Positions 1 to 8,539 of a stretch of 64,000 nucleotides of DNA are shown piece by piece. How positions within the stretch are numbered: position 1 is the stretch's first letter; each line of letters opens with the position of its first letter. The DNA comes from Cyanosarcina radialis HA8281-LM2. GTDB taxonomy: Bacteria; Cyanobacteriota; Cyanobacteriia; Cyanobacteriales; CCAP-1448. The notes under the pieces were generated by a model that saw nothing but the letters and a program-made list of their open reading frames with translations, was not told the origin of the DNA and made no database searches. The position numbers and the translations under genes are program-made. The DNA lies in assembly GCA_019359615.1 (NCBI GenBank), contig JAHHHA010000001.1:186001-250000 (forward strand). Direction: 5' to 3'.

Positions 1-207
1 GCTTGAGGACAGACTGATTCATCTTTAGTTTCCTGATGGCTAAAACCCTACCATTCTAGCAGTCGTCTTATTTCTTAACTTGCCAGCCATAGAGGGTGCA
101 TCACGTTGGGCTAATGCACTCTACAAGAGGGGCGAGCGCACTGCAATAAGGACAAAGATTAGAGGCGATCGCTTATACTCAAAGAGTCGTTTCTGGAGGT
201 CGGCACC

Positions 208-960
208 GTGGTTTCTCAGCCCTTGTCCCAGTCCTTACCCAGCACTGCCGACTTGCCCTGCTCGGATGAAACCCCCGTGGATAATGAAGACCAGAATCTG
301 CTGCCCAATGTCTTGCTATTTCTCCTCAAAAGCATCTGGGCCGAGCGGATGGACTGGTACTTTGGCGTGGATATGGCAGTCTACCACACCACTGGGGAAG
401 ACCCTACCATCCCTGTGGTGCCCGATGCCTTTTTGAGCATCGGTGTGGAGCGGCGCAAGGGGGGCAAATCGCGGCTCAGTTATGCGGTGTGGGAAGAAGC
501 CGGAGTAGTCCCCATCCTGGTGCTAGAGATGGTGTCTCAAACGCTCAGGGGCGAATATGGCGAGAAGATGGGCGTTTATGCCCGGTTGGGAGTGTTGTAC
601 TACGCGGTCTATAACCCAGGGCGCTGGGGGCAGAAGCGACAGAAAAAGCACGAGCCGTTTGAGGTCTACAAGCTGGTGAATGGGGAATACCAGTTGCAAG
701 CTGGGGAACCCTATTGGATGCCCGAAGTGGGGTTGGGCATTGGACGCTGCCCGATGCTCAGCGATAACGAGTTGCAGGAGCAGTTAGCCTGGTTTGACCA
801 AGGGGGCGATCGCTACCTGACGGCAGAAGAAAGGGCTGAGCAGCAGCAAGCACGGGCAGAACAGCAGCAAGCACGGGCTGAGCAAGAGCAACGCCAACGA
901 GAACGGTTGGAAGCGTATTTGCGATCGCAAGGCATTGACCCGAACCAACTACCGGATTAG
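208..960 (+). CDS. Uma2 family (DUF820) putative endonuclease
   Basis: The 250-residue product has the Uma2/DUF820 pattern, a PD-(D/E)XK-type nuclease fold very common in cyanobacteria: an Asp in PVVPDAFL (about residue 73) and the Glu of LVLEMVS (about 107) would form the metal site. The start is GTG, with CTGGAGG a few bases upstream. The C-terminal 45 residues are a charged Glu/Gln/Arg helix with two tandem copies of RAEQQQA, a likely short coiled coil. Cellular role is unknown for the family. The gene stands alone; the next gene is convergent. Confidence 0.85.
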   Translation: MVSQPLSQSLPSTADLPCSDETPVDNEDQNLLPNVLLFLLKSIWAERMDWYFGVDMAVYHTTGEDPTIPVVPDAFLSIGVERRKGGKSRLSYAVWEEAGVVPILVLEMVSQTLRGEYGEKMGVYARLGVLYYAVYNPGRWGQKRQKKHEPFEVYKLVNGEYQLQAGEPYWMPEVGLGIGRCPMLSDNELQEQLAWFDQGGDRYLTAEERAEQQQARAEQQQARAEQEQRQRERLEAYLRSQGIDPNQLPD

Positions 961-1136
961 CCAGCCCTCGATCTGGCAGGGATTTTAGCGATCGCAGCTT
1001 CGTGCAATGGCTCCGGAAACTTCTGATGTGGGATGTTGCCTGTCTTGCTTTGAACATAGCGATCGCCGAATTCGAGTAAAGCATCGGCACGGTTTGAAGT
1101 GATCGCAGGCTTTGAAATCGACTGAATGTACAGATT

Positions 1137-2141
1137 TTATTCACCTGACGGCAGGTACTTGAATAAATCATCTAAGATTCTATTCGCGCCTAAGATGCCT
1201 TGTGCGCCCCAAGTTTCTGGATCGACAACATAGGCTCGATTATTTTTCACCACTTTTAGGCTCTTAAACATCGGATGTTGAAAATAACTGGATGGTCTTT
1301 CGGCATAATCCACAATAAATAAAATATCAGAATCGAACTCATCAATCGTCTCAATGCTGACTGATGGCTTTAAATCTCTGCCTTGAGACAAAAATTTATA
1401 CCGTAACCCAACATCATTGAAAATAGCGGGAGGTAAAGTTCTAATTCGATCGGTAATCGTAAAAATGCCACCTTCGGTGAAAAAAATTACAGAAATCTCT
1501 AATTGCTGCAATTGATTTCCTAAGCGTTGCTTTAATTGATTAACTCGTTGGTAATACTGATTTAGAACTTCCTCTGCTTTTGCTTCTTGATTTAGTAATC
1601 TAGCGTGATATCGAAGATTCTCTTTATAGAATGCCCGATCTGTCGATTTGTAAAGTGAATTGTCTTCATCCCAATATGGATCGGGAACTGGAACCGTAGG
1701 AGCAATAGTGGACAGTAACTCATAATGAGGAGGTTGACAACAATCTAAGATCAAGTCAGGTTTGAGCTTTAGTATTTTTTCAAGGTCAGGCTGATAGGCA
1801 TTGCCAACATACTCAGCACCTGCAACCGCATCAAGCGATGCACCAAAAAGACCTGGTTTTCCTTTGTTTGGCATATCATAGCCAGTATATCCAATAGGCT
1901 TGATACCGAAAGCAATTAAGGCATCAAGGTTACGTTCAGGATTCAATGCAACAATCCGTTGTGGATTCAAAGGGACACAGGTTTCGCCAAGTGCGTGCTG
2001 AATCACCCGACACTCAACAGCAGGCTTCGAGGAAAGATGAGGGCTTTGGATGACAGGCTGGTAACAAGCTGTGATGAAAAGGCAGGAAAAAGCTATCAGT
2101 AAAAACAGTTTGATGAGACGATCGGATGGTCTTTTCATCAT
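1137..2141 (-). CDS. Iron-siderophore ABC transporter substrate-binding lipoprotein (FecB/FhuD type)
   Basis: This is a periplasmic binding lipoprotein for a ferric siderophore. From the ATG at 2141 the protein begins with a hydrophobic signal ending in a lipobox (FITAC, Cys about 26), followed by the two-lobe helical-backbone fold (NPERNLDALIAFGIKPIGYTGY near the start; LKPDLILDC in mid-protein; ILFIVDYAERP and AYVVDPETWG near the end). The open frame extends 22 codons further upstream, but that extension would precede the signal peptide and is unlikely. It lies downstream of the TonB-dependent receptor on the same strand, with a repeat between them. No permease or ATPase of the FecCDE type is in the window, so those must be elsewhere. 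Confidence 0.88.
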   Translation of the reverse strand: MMKRPSDRLIKLFLLIAFSCLFITACYQPVIQSPHLSSKPAVECRVIQHALGETCVPLNPQRIVALNPERNLDALIAFGIKPIGYTGYDMPNKGKPGLFGASLDAVAGAEYVGNAYQPDLEKILKLKPDLILDCCQPPHYELLSTIAPTVPVPDPYWDEDNSLYKSTDRAFYKENLRYHARLLNQEAKAEEVLNQYYQRVNQLKQRLGNQLQQLEISVIFFTEGGIFTITDRIRTLPPAIFNDVGLRYKFLSQGRDLKPSVSIETIDEFDSDILFIVDYAERPSSYFQHPMFKSLKVVKNNRAYVVDPETWGAQGILGANRILDDLFKYLPSGE

Positions 2142-2237
2142 TGCAGTGACTATCAGCAGGGTGCGTTGTATCTCTCTTCCCTTTGTCAGGCTGTTTACTC
2201 TCTTCATTGTCTCGCTTCTCTCAGTTTCCTTTGTGAA

Positions 2238-2332
2238 TTGACCCCCTCTAACTCCCCCTTGCTAAGGGGGAGAACCGGAGAACCCGCTACGGCTCCCTCC
2301 CCTTGCCAAGGGGAGGGCTGGGGTGGGGTCAA
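2238..2332. repeat. MITE-like repeat with TTGACCCC terminal inverted repeats
   Basis: The element starts with TTGACCCC and ends with GGGGTCAA. It contains two internal G/C-rich hairpins (CTCCCCCTTGCTAAGGGGGAG and CTCCCCTTGCCAAGGGGAG). Its right end supplies the TGA stop codon of the TonB receptor gene. It resembles, but is not identical to, the longer repeats at 7.3, 16.2, 18.1 and 33.8 kb. Confidence 0.7.
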
Positions 2333-4851
2333 AACTGCCATGAAATCGTCCCCTGTACAGTAAACGGCTCACCATAAGAAACACCAACATCACCAAGTTC
2401 AAAATACTCGACATCGAACAGATTCTTAAAGTTAAGGGCAGCACGAAAGCGATCGCGCTCGTAAAAAATGGAGGCATCCGTCCGAAAATAGCTGGGGAAT
2501 TGATAGGTATTCGGTAAATCCGCTTCCCGGTCTCCCACAAAGAACAATCCTAGACCCACGCCCAAGCCTTGAAAATCTCCCGATTGAATCTGATAGGTCG
2601 TCCACAGGTTGACGGAATTTTCCGGAACAAGCCGCAATCGATCACCTACAGGTAGGACGTTATCTTCAGTTAATCGAGCATCAGTGTAGGCATACCCCGC
2701 AAAGATGTTCCATCCTGGCAGGATTTCCCCGGCAATGCTCAGTTCCACGCCTCGGCTGCGCTGCTCTCCAGTCTGAACCGAAAATTCACCACGGGGTACA
2801 CCCGGTCTTCTGTCCTCCGTCAAGACACCAGTACGGGTCAGATCGTAGAGTGCTAGGGTAACCGCCAGTCGGTCATTCACATCTGCCTTCACTCCCACTT
2901 CATACTGAGTGCCCTGTTCCGGTTCAAACAGATCGCCCTCAAAACTGGTACCAGTGACCGGGGCAAACGAGCGACTGTAGCTAGCATAGAGAGAAATGGG
3001 TTCAATCGGCTGATAGACAATGCCGACACGCGGACTGAAGCCATCCCCTGATTGACGAGTTTCAGTCTCTGCTAGGAAGTCTTCGCTCCTTGCCTCAAAC
3101 AGATCAAACCGTCCGCCGAGCAGCAGCTTCAGGTTAGGAGTCAGCGTCACCAGATCTTGAATATAAATCCCCAGCGTGTCGGTTACGGTTGAAGCATTGT
3201 AAACAAGTTCGTAAGGTTCAGTCGGACGCTGCCCATACACGGGGCTGAAGATGTCTATGGGGGCAGCAGGTGCGGTGAAGAAAATGTTGAAGAGGTCAAA
3301 TCTGTTGAGATCGACCCCCAAGACTAGCTGATGACCAATTGACCCGGTGGCAAATCTGCCAGTGAGATTGACGTTGAGATTGTAAGCATCTAAACGGTAC
3401 TCCTGCTCACCAAACTCATTAAATAGGGTGGTGCGCCGATCGTCAGCCAGTCCTCCAAAATAAAAGTGACTGGAATCGTTGACCGTTTCGTTTCTCCATT
3501 GAAATTCCTGTTGGATTGACCAGTTGTCGCTGAACTCATGCTCTAGCCGATAGCCCAATCTGTATTGCGTTTGACTTCTATCACTGTCAGGGTTTCCCAG
3601 AAAACGATTGCGCGGAATCTCACCATTGGGGTTGGGAAACAGCGTGCCTTCCGGTGGTAATCCGGGATCATAAACCTGGCTTCTGTCTAGGTACTCGCCT
3701 TCCAGAGTAATGCGGGTGCGCTCACCAATGTCCCAACGGATCGCCGGGGCAAGAGCCAGGTTTTCCGTCTCAGCAAAATCAACGTCACTGCCTCTATTGA
3801 GGTAGCCTACATTGAGGCGATACAGCAGTGTCCTGGAGTCGTTCAACGGTCCGGATAGATCGATTGCACCCCGGTAGTAGTCATAGCTGCCGATACTAGC
3901 TTCAACCTCGTAAAAGGGGTCGCGCAGGGGTTGCTCTGTGACAATGTTGATGGTTCCTCCCAAATTGCCTGTGCCGTACAACACGGAAGCGGGACCTCTA
4001 AGCACTTCAATTCGTTCAGTATTGGGGAGAACCTCCGGTTCCACCCATCCCTCTCGCAAACCATTCCTGAGAAAACTGCTGTTGGCAAGGTTCAAGTTCT
4101 CAAAGCCTCGAATAAGAAATCTAGTAACATTACCGCTGCTTCTTGAACTATTGATTGGAGCTACACCAGAAGCGTTTCTCAAAGCATCGTTGATGTCGGT
4201 GACGTTTTGGTCGCGCAGCACTTCTTGGGGCACAACGGTGATTGACTGGGGAATGTCGCGCAGTGGCGTATCGGTGCGGGTTCCGACACTGGTATTCGGC
4301 ACACGATATCCGTCTTGCTCCCCTGTCACTACAATTTCAATTTCCTCACCCGGTGTCTCCCCTTCCGGGTTGAGGCTATAGGCGAATTCACCTGTTTTTA
4401 GCGTCACCTCGGTCTTTGGCAACGCATTGTTTCCCGCCACACTAACGCGAATATTGCTGACATCTTGCTGCACCACCTGCACTGTGGCAATATCAGCAGT
4501 TGGGTTCTCAGCGGTGAAGGTCTGAGCATCGGGCAACGTCAGCACGGCATTGGGAATATCGGCAATCAGGCTATTTCCTTCCCGCCGAAACTTTGTCGCA
4601 TCCACTTGCAGCGGTTTGCCCTCGGCAGTTTCCAGGATGATATCCAGTCCCGTTTCGGTGCGTTCTAATTTCACCCCCGTTACTTGCACGGTTGCGGCTT
4701 CGATCTGTGCCCTCCACTCTTTTACCGAGGTGGCTGGACGTTGAACCTGATTTAACCGAGGCACGATCGCCTCATTTGCGATCGCACTCTGTCCCAAAAC
4801 TACGCCACCACCCAAACCCAGGGCTAGGCTCAAGCCACACTTCATCATCAT
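2329..4851 (-). CDS. TonB-dependent siderophore receptor with N-terminal AMIN domain
   Basis: This outer-membrane receptor imports ferric siderophores using TonB energy. The 840-residue product has a signal peptide (about 1-26), a cyanobacterial AMIN domain (about 42-150), a plug domain (about 190-300, with DTPLRDIPQSITVVPQEVLRDQ and GVAPINSS..FLIRGF) and a 22-strand-type barrel to the C-terminal WQF, the terminal aromatic residue being typical for barrel assembly. Repeated aromatic/acidic strand patterns such as PRVGIVYQPIEPISLYASYSRSF and FNLFNVEYF-like FKNLFDVEYFELGD support the FhuA/FpvA class. The regulator gene lies upstream and the binding lipoprotein downstream on the same strand. The substrate is not readable. 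Confidence 0.93.
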   Translation of the reverse strand: MMMKCGLSLALGLGGGVVLGQSAIANEAIVPRLNQVQRPATSVKEWRAQIEAATVQVTGVKLERTETGLDIILETAEGKPLQVDATKFRREGNSLIADIPNAVLTLPDAQTFTAENPTADIATVQVVQQDVSNIRVSVAGNNALPKTEVTLKTGEFAYSLNPEGETPGEEIEIVVTGEQDGYRVPNTSVGTRTDTPLRDIPQSITVVPQEVLRDQNVTDINDALRNASGVAPINSSRSSGNVTRFLIRGFENLNLANSSFLRNGLREGWVEPEVLPNTERIEVLRGPASVLYGTGNLGGTINIVTEQPLRDPFYEVEASIGSYDYYRGAIDLSGPLNDSRTLLYRLNVGYLNRGSDVDFAETENLALAPAIRWDIGERTRITLEGEYLDRSQVYDPGLPPEGTLFPNPNGEIPRNRFLGNPDSDRSQTQYRLGYRLEHEFSDNWSIQQEFQWRNETVNDSSHFYFGGLADDRRTTLFNEFGEQEYRLDAYNLNVNLTGRFATGSIGHQLVLGVDLNRFDLFNIFFTAPAAPIDIFSPVYGQRPTEPYELVYNASTVTDTLGIYIQDLVTLTPNLKLLLGGRFDLFEARSEDFLAETETRQSGDGFSPRVGIVYQPIEPISLYASYSRSFAPVTGTSFEGDLFEPEQGTQYEVGVKADVNDRLAVTLALYDLTRTGVLTEDRRPGVPRGEFSVQTGEQRSRGVELSIAGEILPGWNIFAGYAYTDARLTEDNVLPVGDRLRLVPENSVNLWTTYQIQSGDFQGLGVGLGLFFVGDREADLPNTYQFPSYFRTDASIFYERDRFRAALNFKNLFDVEYFELGDVGVSYGEPFTVQGTISWQF

Positions 4852-4934
4852 TCCTCACTTCTCATCTGTCACTCAATTGCTAGAGATTCTTATCAACTGT
4901 GTGACTGAGTGTAAAGAATATTACCTGTTGCGAT

Positions 4935-5966
4935 CTACCCCAAAAGCGCACCCGATCGCCCCAAAAGTGCATTCCCCTCAATTAGTTTCCCTCGCACGCA
5001 CTCTAGGGGTGAAATCCCAAACTGCCGCCGAAATGTCCCCGCAAACTGACCCGGATTGGCGTATCCAACTACATTCGCCACCTCTGCCACAGTGCGATCG
5101 CCCGATCGCAGCAGTTCCTTCGCCACCTGCATCCTCTGCCGCGTCAAATATGCAAACGGCGTGATACCAAACACCGCTTGAAATCCCTTCTGTAACGTGC
5201 GCTTACTCAGTCCCACCTGCTGCGCCAACGCTAGTTGTGAGGGAGGATATTCTAGGTGCGATCGCAAAATCTCCGCTGCCAACTGAATCCGTTCGAGCGT
5301 CTGGGGTTTGAAGCAATGTTCGATCGGCGGTTCCTCCACCCCAATCCGCGCAATCTGGAGCGTCATCAACTCCATTACCTTACTTTGCAGATACATCCGC
5401 TTCACCGTGCCCACAAACGGACAGTTCACGATCTGTTGCACCACCGTCCGAATTGCCCCTGTGGTCTTGGGCGAAAACCGACGCTGCCAGTCCTCACTCT
5501 GCACCAACGGCTGAAGCTCTAGCGGCAAGTCTCCTGACGGTTCGGCAAAAAAGCGGTACAGCCACTCCGGTTCCATCTCAATGCTGACCCCAATCGAAGG
5601 TTGTGACTGCGGCGTAAAGATAAAATGCTTCTCTTGGATGCCATTTCCACCCACGTAGCCATAGTTGGCATCAACACACAGTCGATCGCGTAGACCGCCG
5701 GACTCCACCACCCCTGATAAATTCACCATAAACTGCACCGAATGGGGATTCTCCAAAACTTGCAGTTTGACATCGTACATGGTTTCATTGTAAATCGACA
5801 ATTCCAGTCCAGGATAGAGTTCGCTATTTCGTGCCGTCCCTTTCCCGATCGACGGTGGCGTGGTGTGAATCGTTTCCACGCGACCGAGGCTCGTCACTGG
5901 AGGAAACTGCTGCTCTCTTTCCTGCCAAAGTTCCGCTTCTGCTTGTGCCGTTAGTTCCAGAGTCAT
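4935..5966 (-). CDS. AraC family transcriptional regulator (PchR-like)
   Basis: The 343-residue protein carries an AraC/XylS two-helix DNA-binding domain at its C-terminus (about 225-325; LALAQQVGLSKRTLQKGFQAVFGITPFAYLTRQRMQVAKELLRSG and the second helix VANVVGYANPGQFAGTFRRQFGISP). The N-terminal part would bind a ligand. Such PchR-like regulators commonly sit beside TonB receptors and switch them on when the ferric siderophore is present; that role is inferred from the neighbour order here. A Fur-box-like palindrome lies just upstream of the start, suggesting iron repression. The residues after GISPLE (about 28) run beyond the usual end of the domain. Confidence 0.9.
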   Translation of the reverse strand: MTLELTAQAEAELWQEREQQFPPVTSLGRVETIHTTPPSIGKGTARNSELYPGLELSIYNETMYDVKLQVLENPHSVQFMVNLSGVVESGGLRDRLCVDANYGYVGGNGIQEKHFIFTPQSQPSIGVSIEMEPEWLYRFFAEPSGDLPLELQPLVQSEDWQRRFSPKTTGAIRTVVQQIVNCPFVGTVKRMYLQSKVMELMTLQIARIGVEEPPIEHCFKPQTLERIQLAAEILRSHLEYPPSQLALAQQVGLSKRTLQKGFQAVFGITPFAYLTRQRMQVAKELLRSGDRTVAEVANVVGYANPGQFAGTFRRQFGISPLECVRGKLIEGNALLGRSGALLG

Positions 5967-5977
5967 GAGAGCTTATT

Positions 5978-6000
5978 AATGATAATTAATCTCAATTATC
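5978..6000 (-). promoter_or_regulatory. Candidate Fur box upstream of the AraC regulator
   Basis: The stretch AATGATAATTAATCTCAATTATC spans 5978-6000; its core at 5981-6000 is an imperfect palindrome (GATAAT ... ATTATC, 8 of 10 positions pair). It lies 12-34 bases upstream of the regulator start codon and resembles the Fur consensus GATAATGATAATCATTATC. Iron control is inferred from this and from the genes downstream. Confidence 0.55.
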
Positions 6001-6100
6001 TCTAAAATGAGAGTTGAAAGTCAATAAATCAGAACTTACGCAGAAACCACTCTCGCAGCATCATGGGGAAAACTGTATATTGGGTCACAAAGCTTTCGGC

Positions 6101-6169
6101 GGTGGGTTACGTCGCGGATGAAAATTTATCGGTTTCCGATCGAAATCATCGCCGCGACTAACCCACCCT
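6101..6169. repeat. Hairpin-forming inverted repeat in the AraC-DUF952 spacer
   Basis: GGTGGGTTACGTCGCGG at the left pairs with CCGCGACTAACCCACC at the right with few mismatches, giving a long stem. The arms resemble dispersed G/T-rich cyanobacterial repeats. Apart from this and the Fur-like site, the 297-base divergent spacer shows nothing else clear. Confidence 0.6.
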
Positions 6170-6263
6170 ACGACTAATTCAGCAGCAACTCGATCGATCC
6201 CAAACACGGATTTTTCCTGTAAATTCGATCGATTCACATCAAATACTCAGGTTTATAATAATA

Positions 6264-6614
6264 ATGAAATACGTATATCATATCACCGAAGAAAGTCTGG
6301 TTGCAGCAGCAAAAATAACTGGCATTTACACCCCCATTGAATTTGACAAAGATAAATTTATTCATTGTTCGTATGAGGGACAAGTGCAAAGAGTCGCTAA
6401 TTACATATTTAAAGGACGGCTCGATCTAGTCGTGCTGGAAATCGATCGAGAAAAACTAATAGATCGACTGATTGACGAGAACTTAGAGGGTGGGGAAGAA
6501 TTATTTCCTCATTTGTATTCCGTCTTGCCATGGAATGCCGTACTAAATGTTTTTAAAATTGCTCCCGATTGCAACGGTCTATTTCAATTTAATCGGCAAA
6601 TGTATCTTAAATAA
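6264..6614 (+). CDS. DUF952 domain-containing protein
   Basis: The 116-residue product matches the DUF952 pattern along its whole length: it starts with YHIT, has FIHCSYEGQVQRVANYIF in the first half (the FIHxS..Q motif), then LVVLEIDREKL, and the FPHLYSVLPWNAVLNVFKI segment near the end. The family has an ADP-ribosyltransferase-like small fold, but no reaction is established. The gene is single with an A/T-rich leader and no obvious operon partners. Confidence 0.88.
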   Translation: MKYVYHITEESLVAAAKITGIYTPIEFDKDKFIHCSYEGQVQRVANYIFKGRLDLVVLEIDREKLIDRLIDENLEGGEELFPHLYSVLPWNAVLNVFKIAPDCNGLFQFNRQMYLK

Positions 6615-6786
6615 TGAAATAGTTATATAATAAGATCGGTTCAATAAATCGATGCGTCGGAGCGCAAAACTCAGTATTTTACTTTTCCTCAACCTCGATC
6701 GTCGCTTCCAGCAATCTATGACGCTAGATAGATAGAGAAAAAAGCAAGGATAGTTTTCTCTGTAGATATCCGATCGCATCAGTAAT

Positions 6787-6791
6787 GGAGG
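6787..6791 (+). promoter_or_regulatory. Shine-Dalgarno GGAGG that selects the 6800 start
   Basis: GGAGG lies 8 bases before the ATG at 6800, an ideal spacing. It overlaps the earlier in-frame ATG at 6785, so initiation at 6800 is favoured. Confidence 0.7.
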
Positions 6792-6799
6792 AAGCAAAG

Positions 6800-7192
6800 A
6801 TGTCCGCCGCTGATGAGGTATTCAACGCTCTGTTGCAGTCGTATGCAAGTGCCGTCAATGCTAGTAATTCGGCTGCCTATGCTAAGCTTTTCGCCCAGGA
6901 TGCAATTCGGATGCCGCCTGGAGCCAATCCGGAGTACGGGCCAGAGGCCATCCAGAAAGGCGAACAAGCCGACTACGATGTGGCCCGCTGGGAGGTAAAA
7001 TTTACTCCTCGCAACGCACTGGCGATCGCAGATGATTGGGTATATGGAATCGCAGATGTTGATGTATCGACTGTGGCTCACGTCGATGGCACGAGGTCGC
7101 AGTTTCGGTTGACGGCAACGTGGCTCCTGCATAGAGAGCCTTCTGGCAACTGGTCGATCCAGAGGCAGATGTGGAACCACAAGCCGAATTGA
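6800..7192 (+). CDS. SnoaL/DUF4440-like NTF2-fold protein
   Basis: This 130-residue protein has the NTF2-like cone fold used by SgcJ/SnoaL/DUF4440 proteins: an N-terminal helix pair (VFNALLQSYASAVNASNSAAYAKLFAQDAIRMPPG), a middle segment with GPEAIQKGEQADYDVARWEV, and C-terminal strands ending TATWLLHREPSGNWSIQRQMWN. The family often binds small hydrophobic ligands, and a few members are enzymes; no catalytic residues can be assigned. An earlier in-frame ATG at 6785 would add five residues, but the ribosome-binding site favours 6800. Confidence 0.8.
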   Translation: MSAADEVFNALLQSYASAVNASNSAAYAKLFAQDAIRMPPGANPEYGPEAIQKGEQADYDVARWEVKFTPRNALAIADDWVYGIADVDVSTVAHVDGTRSQFRLTATWLLHREPSGNWSIQRQMWNHKPN

Positions 7193-7242
7193 CGATCGTT
7201 CAAATTCATCGTAGCTACAATGAGGCATTGATGGTTGGGGTC

Positions 7243-7267
7243 GTTGGGTTTCCTGCCGTCAACCCAA
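7243..7267. repeat. 25-base palindromic repeat, copy 1
   Basis: TTGGGTT and AACCCAA flank TCCTGCCGTC. An exact inverted copy occurs at 40901-40925, so this is a dispersed hairpin element. Confidence 0.65.
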
Positions 7268-7280
7268 ACTACATCTTGTG

Positions 7281-7401
7281 ATACCAAATCCGCTTAGCAC
7301 TTGTCAGGTTTCCACAACCCACCTCCGGCTCCCCTCTCCCAAGCTTGGGAGAGGGGTTGGGGGTGAGGGCTGATTCAGGGTTTTTAAACCGGATTTGATA
7401 T
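7281..7401. repeat. MITE-like repeat, family A copy 1
   Basis: The element is bounded by ATACCAAATCCG and its near inverse CGGATTTGATAT. The centre holds a strong hairpin (CCCCTCTCCCAAGCTTGGGAGAGGGG) followed by TTGGGGGTGAGGGC. Other copies are at 16175-16293, 18045-18162 and 33770-33868. There is no coding capacity. Confidence 0.75.
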
Positions 7402-7443
7402 GAAATAGGCATCTTGCCTGTTCCACAGGTTTATAACTGATTC

Positions 7444-8400
7444 TTACGATCCAAGACGACGAGAACCAGCCGGACATTGAATTTGCCCGGAGGCAGTTTT
7501 CGGAGGTGTTGGTGCGGCTGGAGGCGTATTTGAAGGGGTATCGGTTTCGCAAATTCCAGAAACAAAAGTCGTCTTGCCTTTAACTTTGAAAGTAAATATA
7601 GCCCCCGTATAGCTTCGCAGTCCAGAGTTGGTGGCTTTAGCAGTTGCGATCGCGCTGCGAGTTAGATTGGTTTGAGACACGATCTGATATTGATAACCCT
7701 CTGTGGCGGGCGGAATACCAAGTTTTAAATCTTCGATTTTGTTAGTGAATTTTCCATTGTTATTGTAGTAAGTTCGTTGGAAATTATTTATGTAGCGAAT
7801 TCGATTTTGAGCGTTAGATTGTTGGCCTTCTAATTGTTGAGCGTAGAGATCGATGAGTTGAGTTTTGCGAGGTAGTGCCGTAATGTTAGAGAGTTTTTTT
7901 AGGACGATCGAACCCGTAGTAAATTCGGTCGGTCTAGATTCTCCCGGTGTTAAACCGATCCATTCGACTCGCATCTCCCCTGTCCCCGACATTTCAAAAA
8001 TGCTCAGCAAGGGTTCGCCACCGCTGGGAGAAGTAACGTCTACGTGCATCGGTTGGATGTCTGGATTAATCCGGTAACGAAATTCAAACGCAATGGGAGA
8101 TGAAGAGAACCCAGTGAAAAACGGGAATGACAGGGGCAATAGAATGAATAACTTGCTTTCTCTAGTAAAAATGACTTTGATGCCAACAGGTAAAATCTCT
8201 TTTAGCTGCCATTCCCCGATCAACTCTTCGGCTACAGGAAGTCTGGGGGTTAACGGTTGAGAGGGCGATTCTGTTGGAGTTGGGGTTTGCGCCAACGCTT
8301 TCCTGTTGCCATCCAACCAGAGCGAATTCGTGGTAATGGTACTAAACAGGGCGATCGAGATACTGTAGGCGATCGCTTTCTTGATAGCTTGCTGATTCAT
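7444..8400 (-). CDS. Type IV pilin-like G/H family protein
   Basis: The 318-residue product starts with a hydrophobic segment (about 7-27) that could be a signal peptide or anchor. Its C-terminal half (about 190-285) matches the cyanobacterial pilin-like G/H domain: RIRYINNFQRTYYNNNGKF, then LKLGIPPATEGYQYQI, then LRSYTGAIFTFKVKGKTTFVSGICE. The central part, with GEPLLSIFEMSGTGEMRVEWIGLTPGESRPTEF, looks like a beta-rich domain of unknown function. The tail is Pro/Thr-rich. It has no prepilin GFTLIE motif, so it is not a classical pilin. Probably secreted or envelope-anchored. Confidence 0.75.
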   Translation of the reverse strand: MNQQAIKKAIAYSISIALFSTITTNSLWLDGNRKALAQTPTPTESPSQPLTPRLPVAEELIGEWQLKEILPVGIKVIFTRESKLFILLPLSFPFFTGFSSSPIAFEFRYRINPDIQPMHVDVTSPSGGEPLLSIFEMSGTGEMRVEWIGLTPGESRPTEFTTGSIVLKKLSNITALPRKTQLIDLYAQQLEGQQSNAQNRIRYINNFQRTYYNNNGKFTNKIEDLKLGIPPATEGYQYQIVSQTNLTRSAIATAKATNSGLRSYTGAIFTFKVKGKTTFVSGICETDTPSNTPPAAPTPPKTASGQIQCPAGSRRLGS

Positions 8401-8490
8401 TTAGGTATATAACTTGCTAATTAACTGGATTTTACCAGCAAAAAGAATAACTGAGAATAATACAAGGAGTGCAGGAGAATTCTGAATTCT

Positions 8491-8530
8491 GAACTCCTGA
8501 ACTCCTGAACTCCTGAACTCCTGAACTCCT
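8491..8530. repeat. Tandem 8-base repeat (GAACTCCT)5
   Basis: Five perfect head-to-tail copies of GAACTCCT end 9 bases before the ABC permease start codon. Single or double copies of the same unit occur in other spacers (about 13675 and 25965). Confidence 0.9.
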
Positions 8531-8539
8531 CAAGAACTT

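Noticed and set aside
758-1171. Minus-strand frame covering the end of the first Uma2 gene
   Set aside because: Low-complexity antisense of the EQQQAR repeat; no ribosome-binding site.
3938-4381. Open frames on the plus strand within the TonB receptor gene
   Set aside because: They lie opposite a clear receptor domain and have no recognisable protein pattern.
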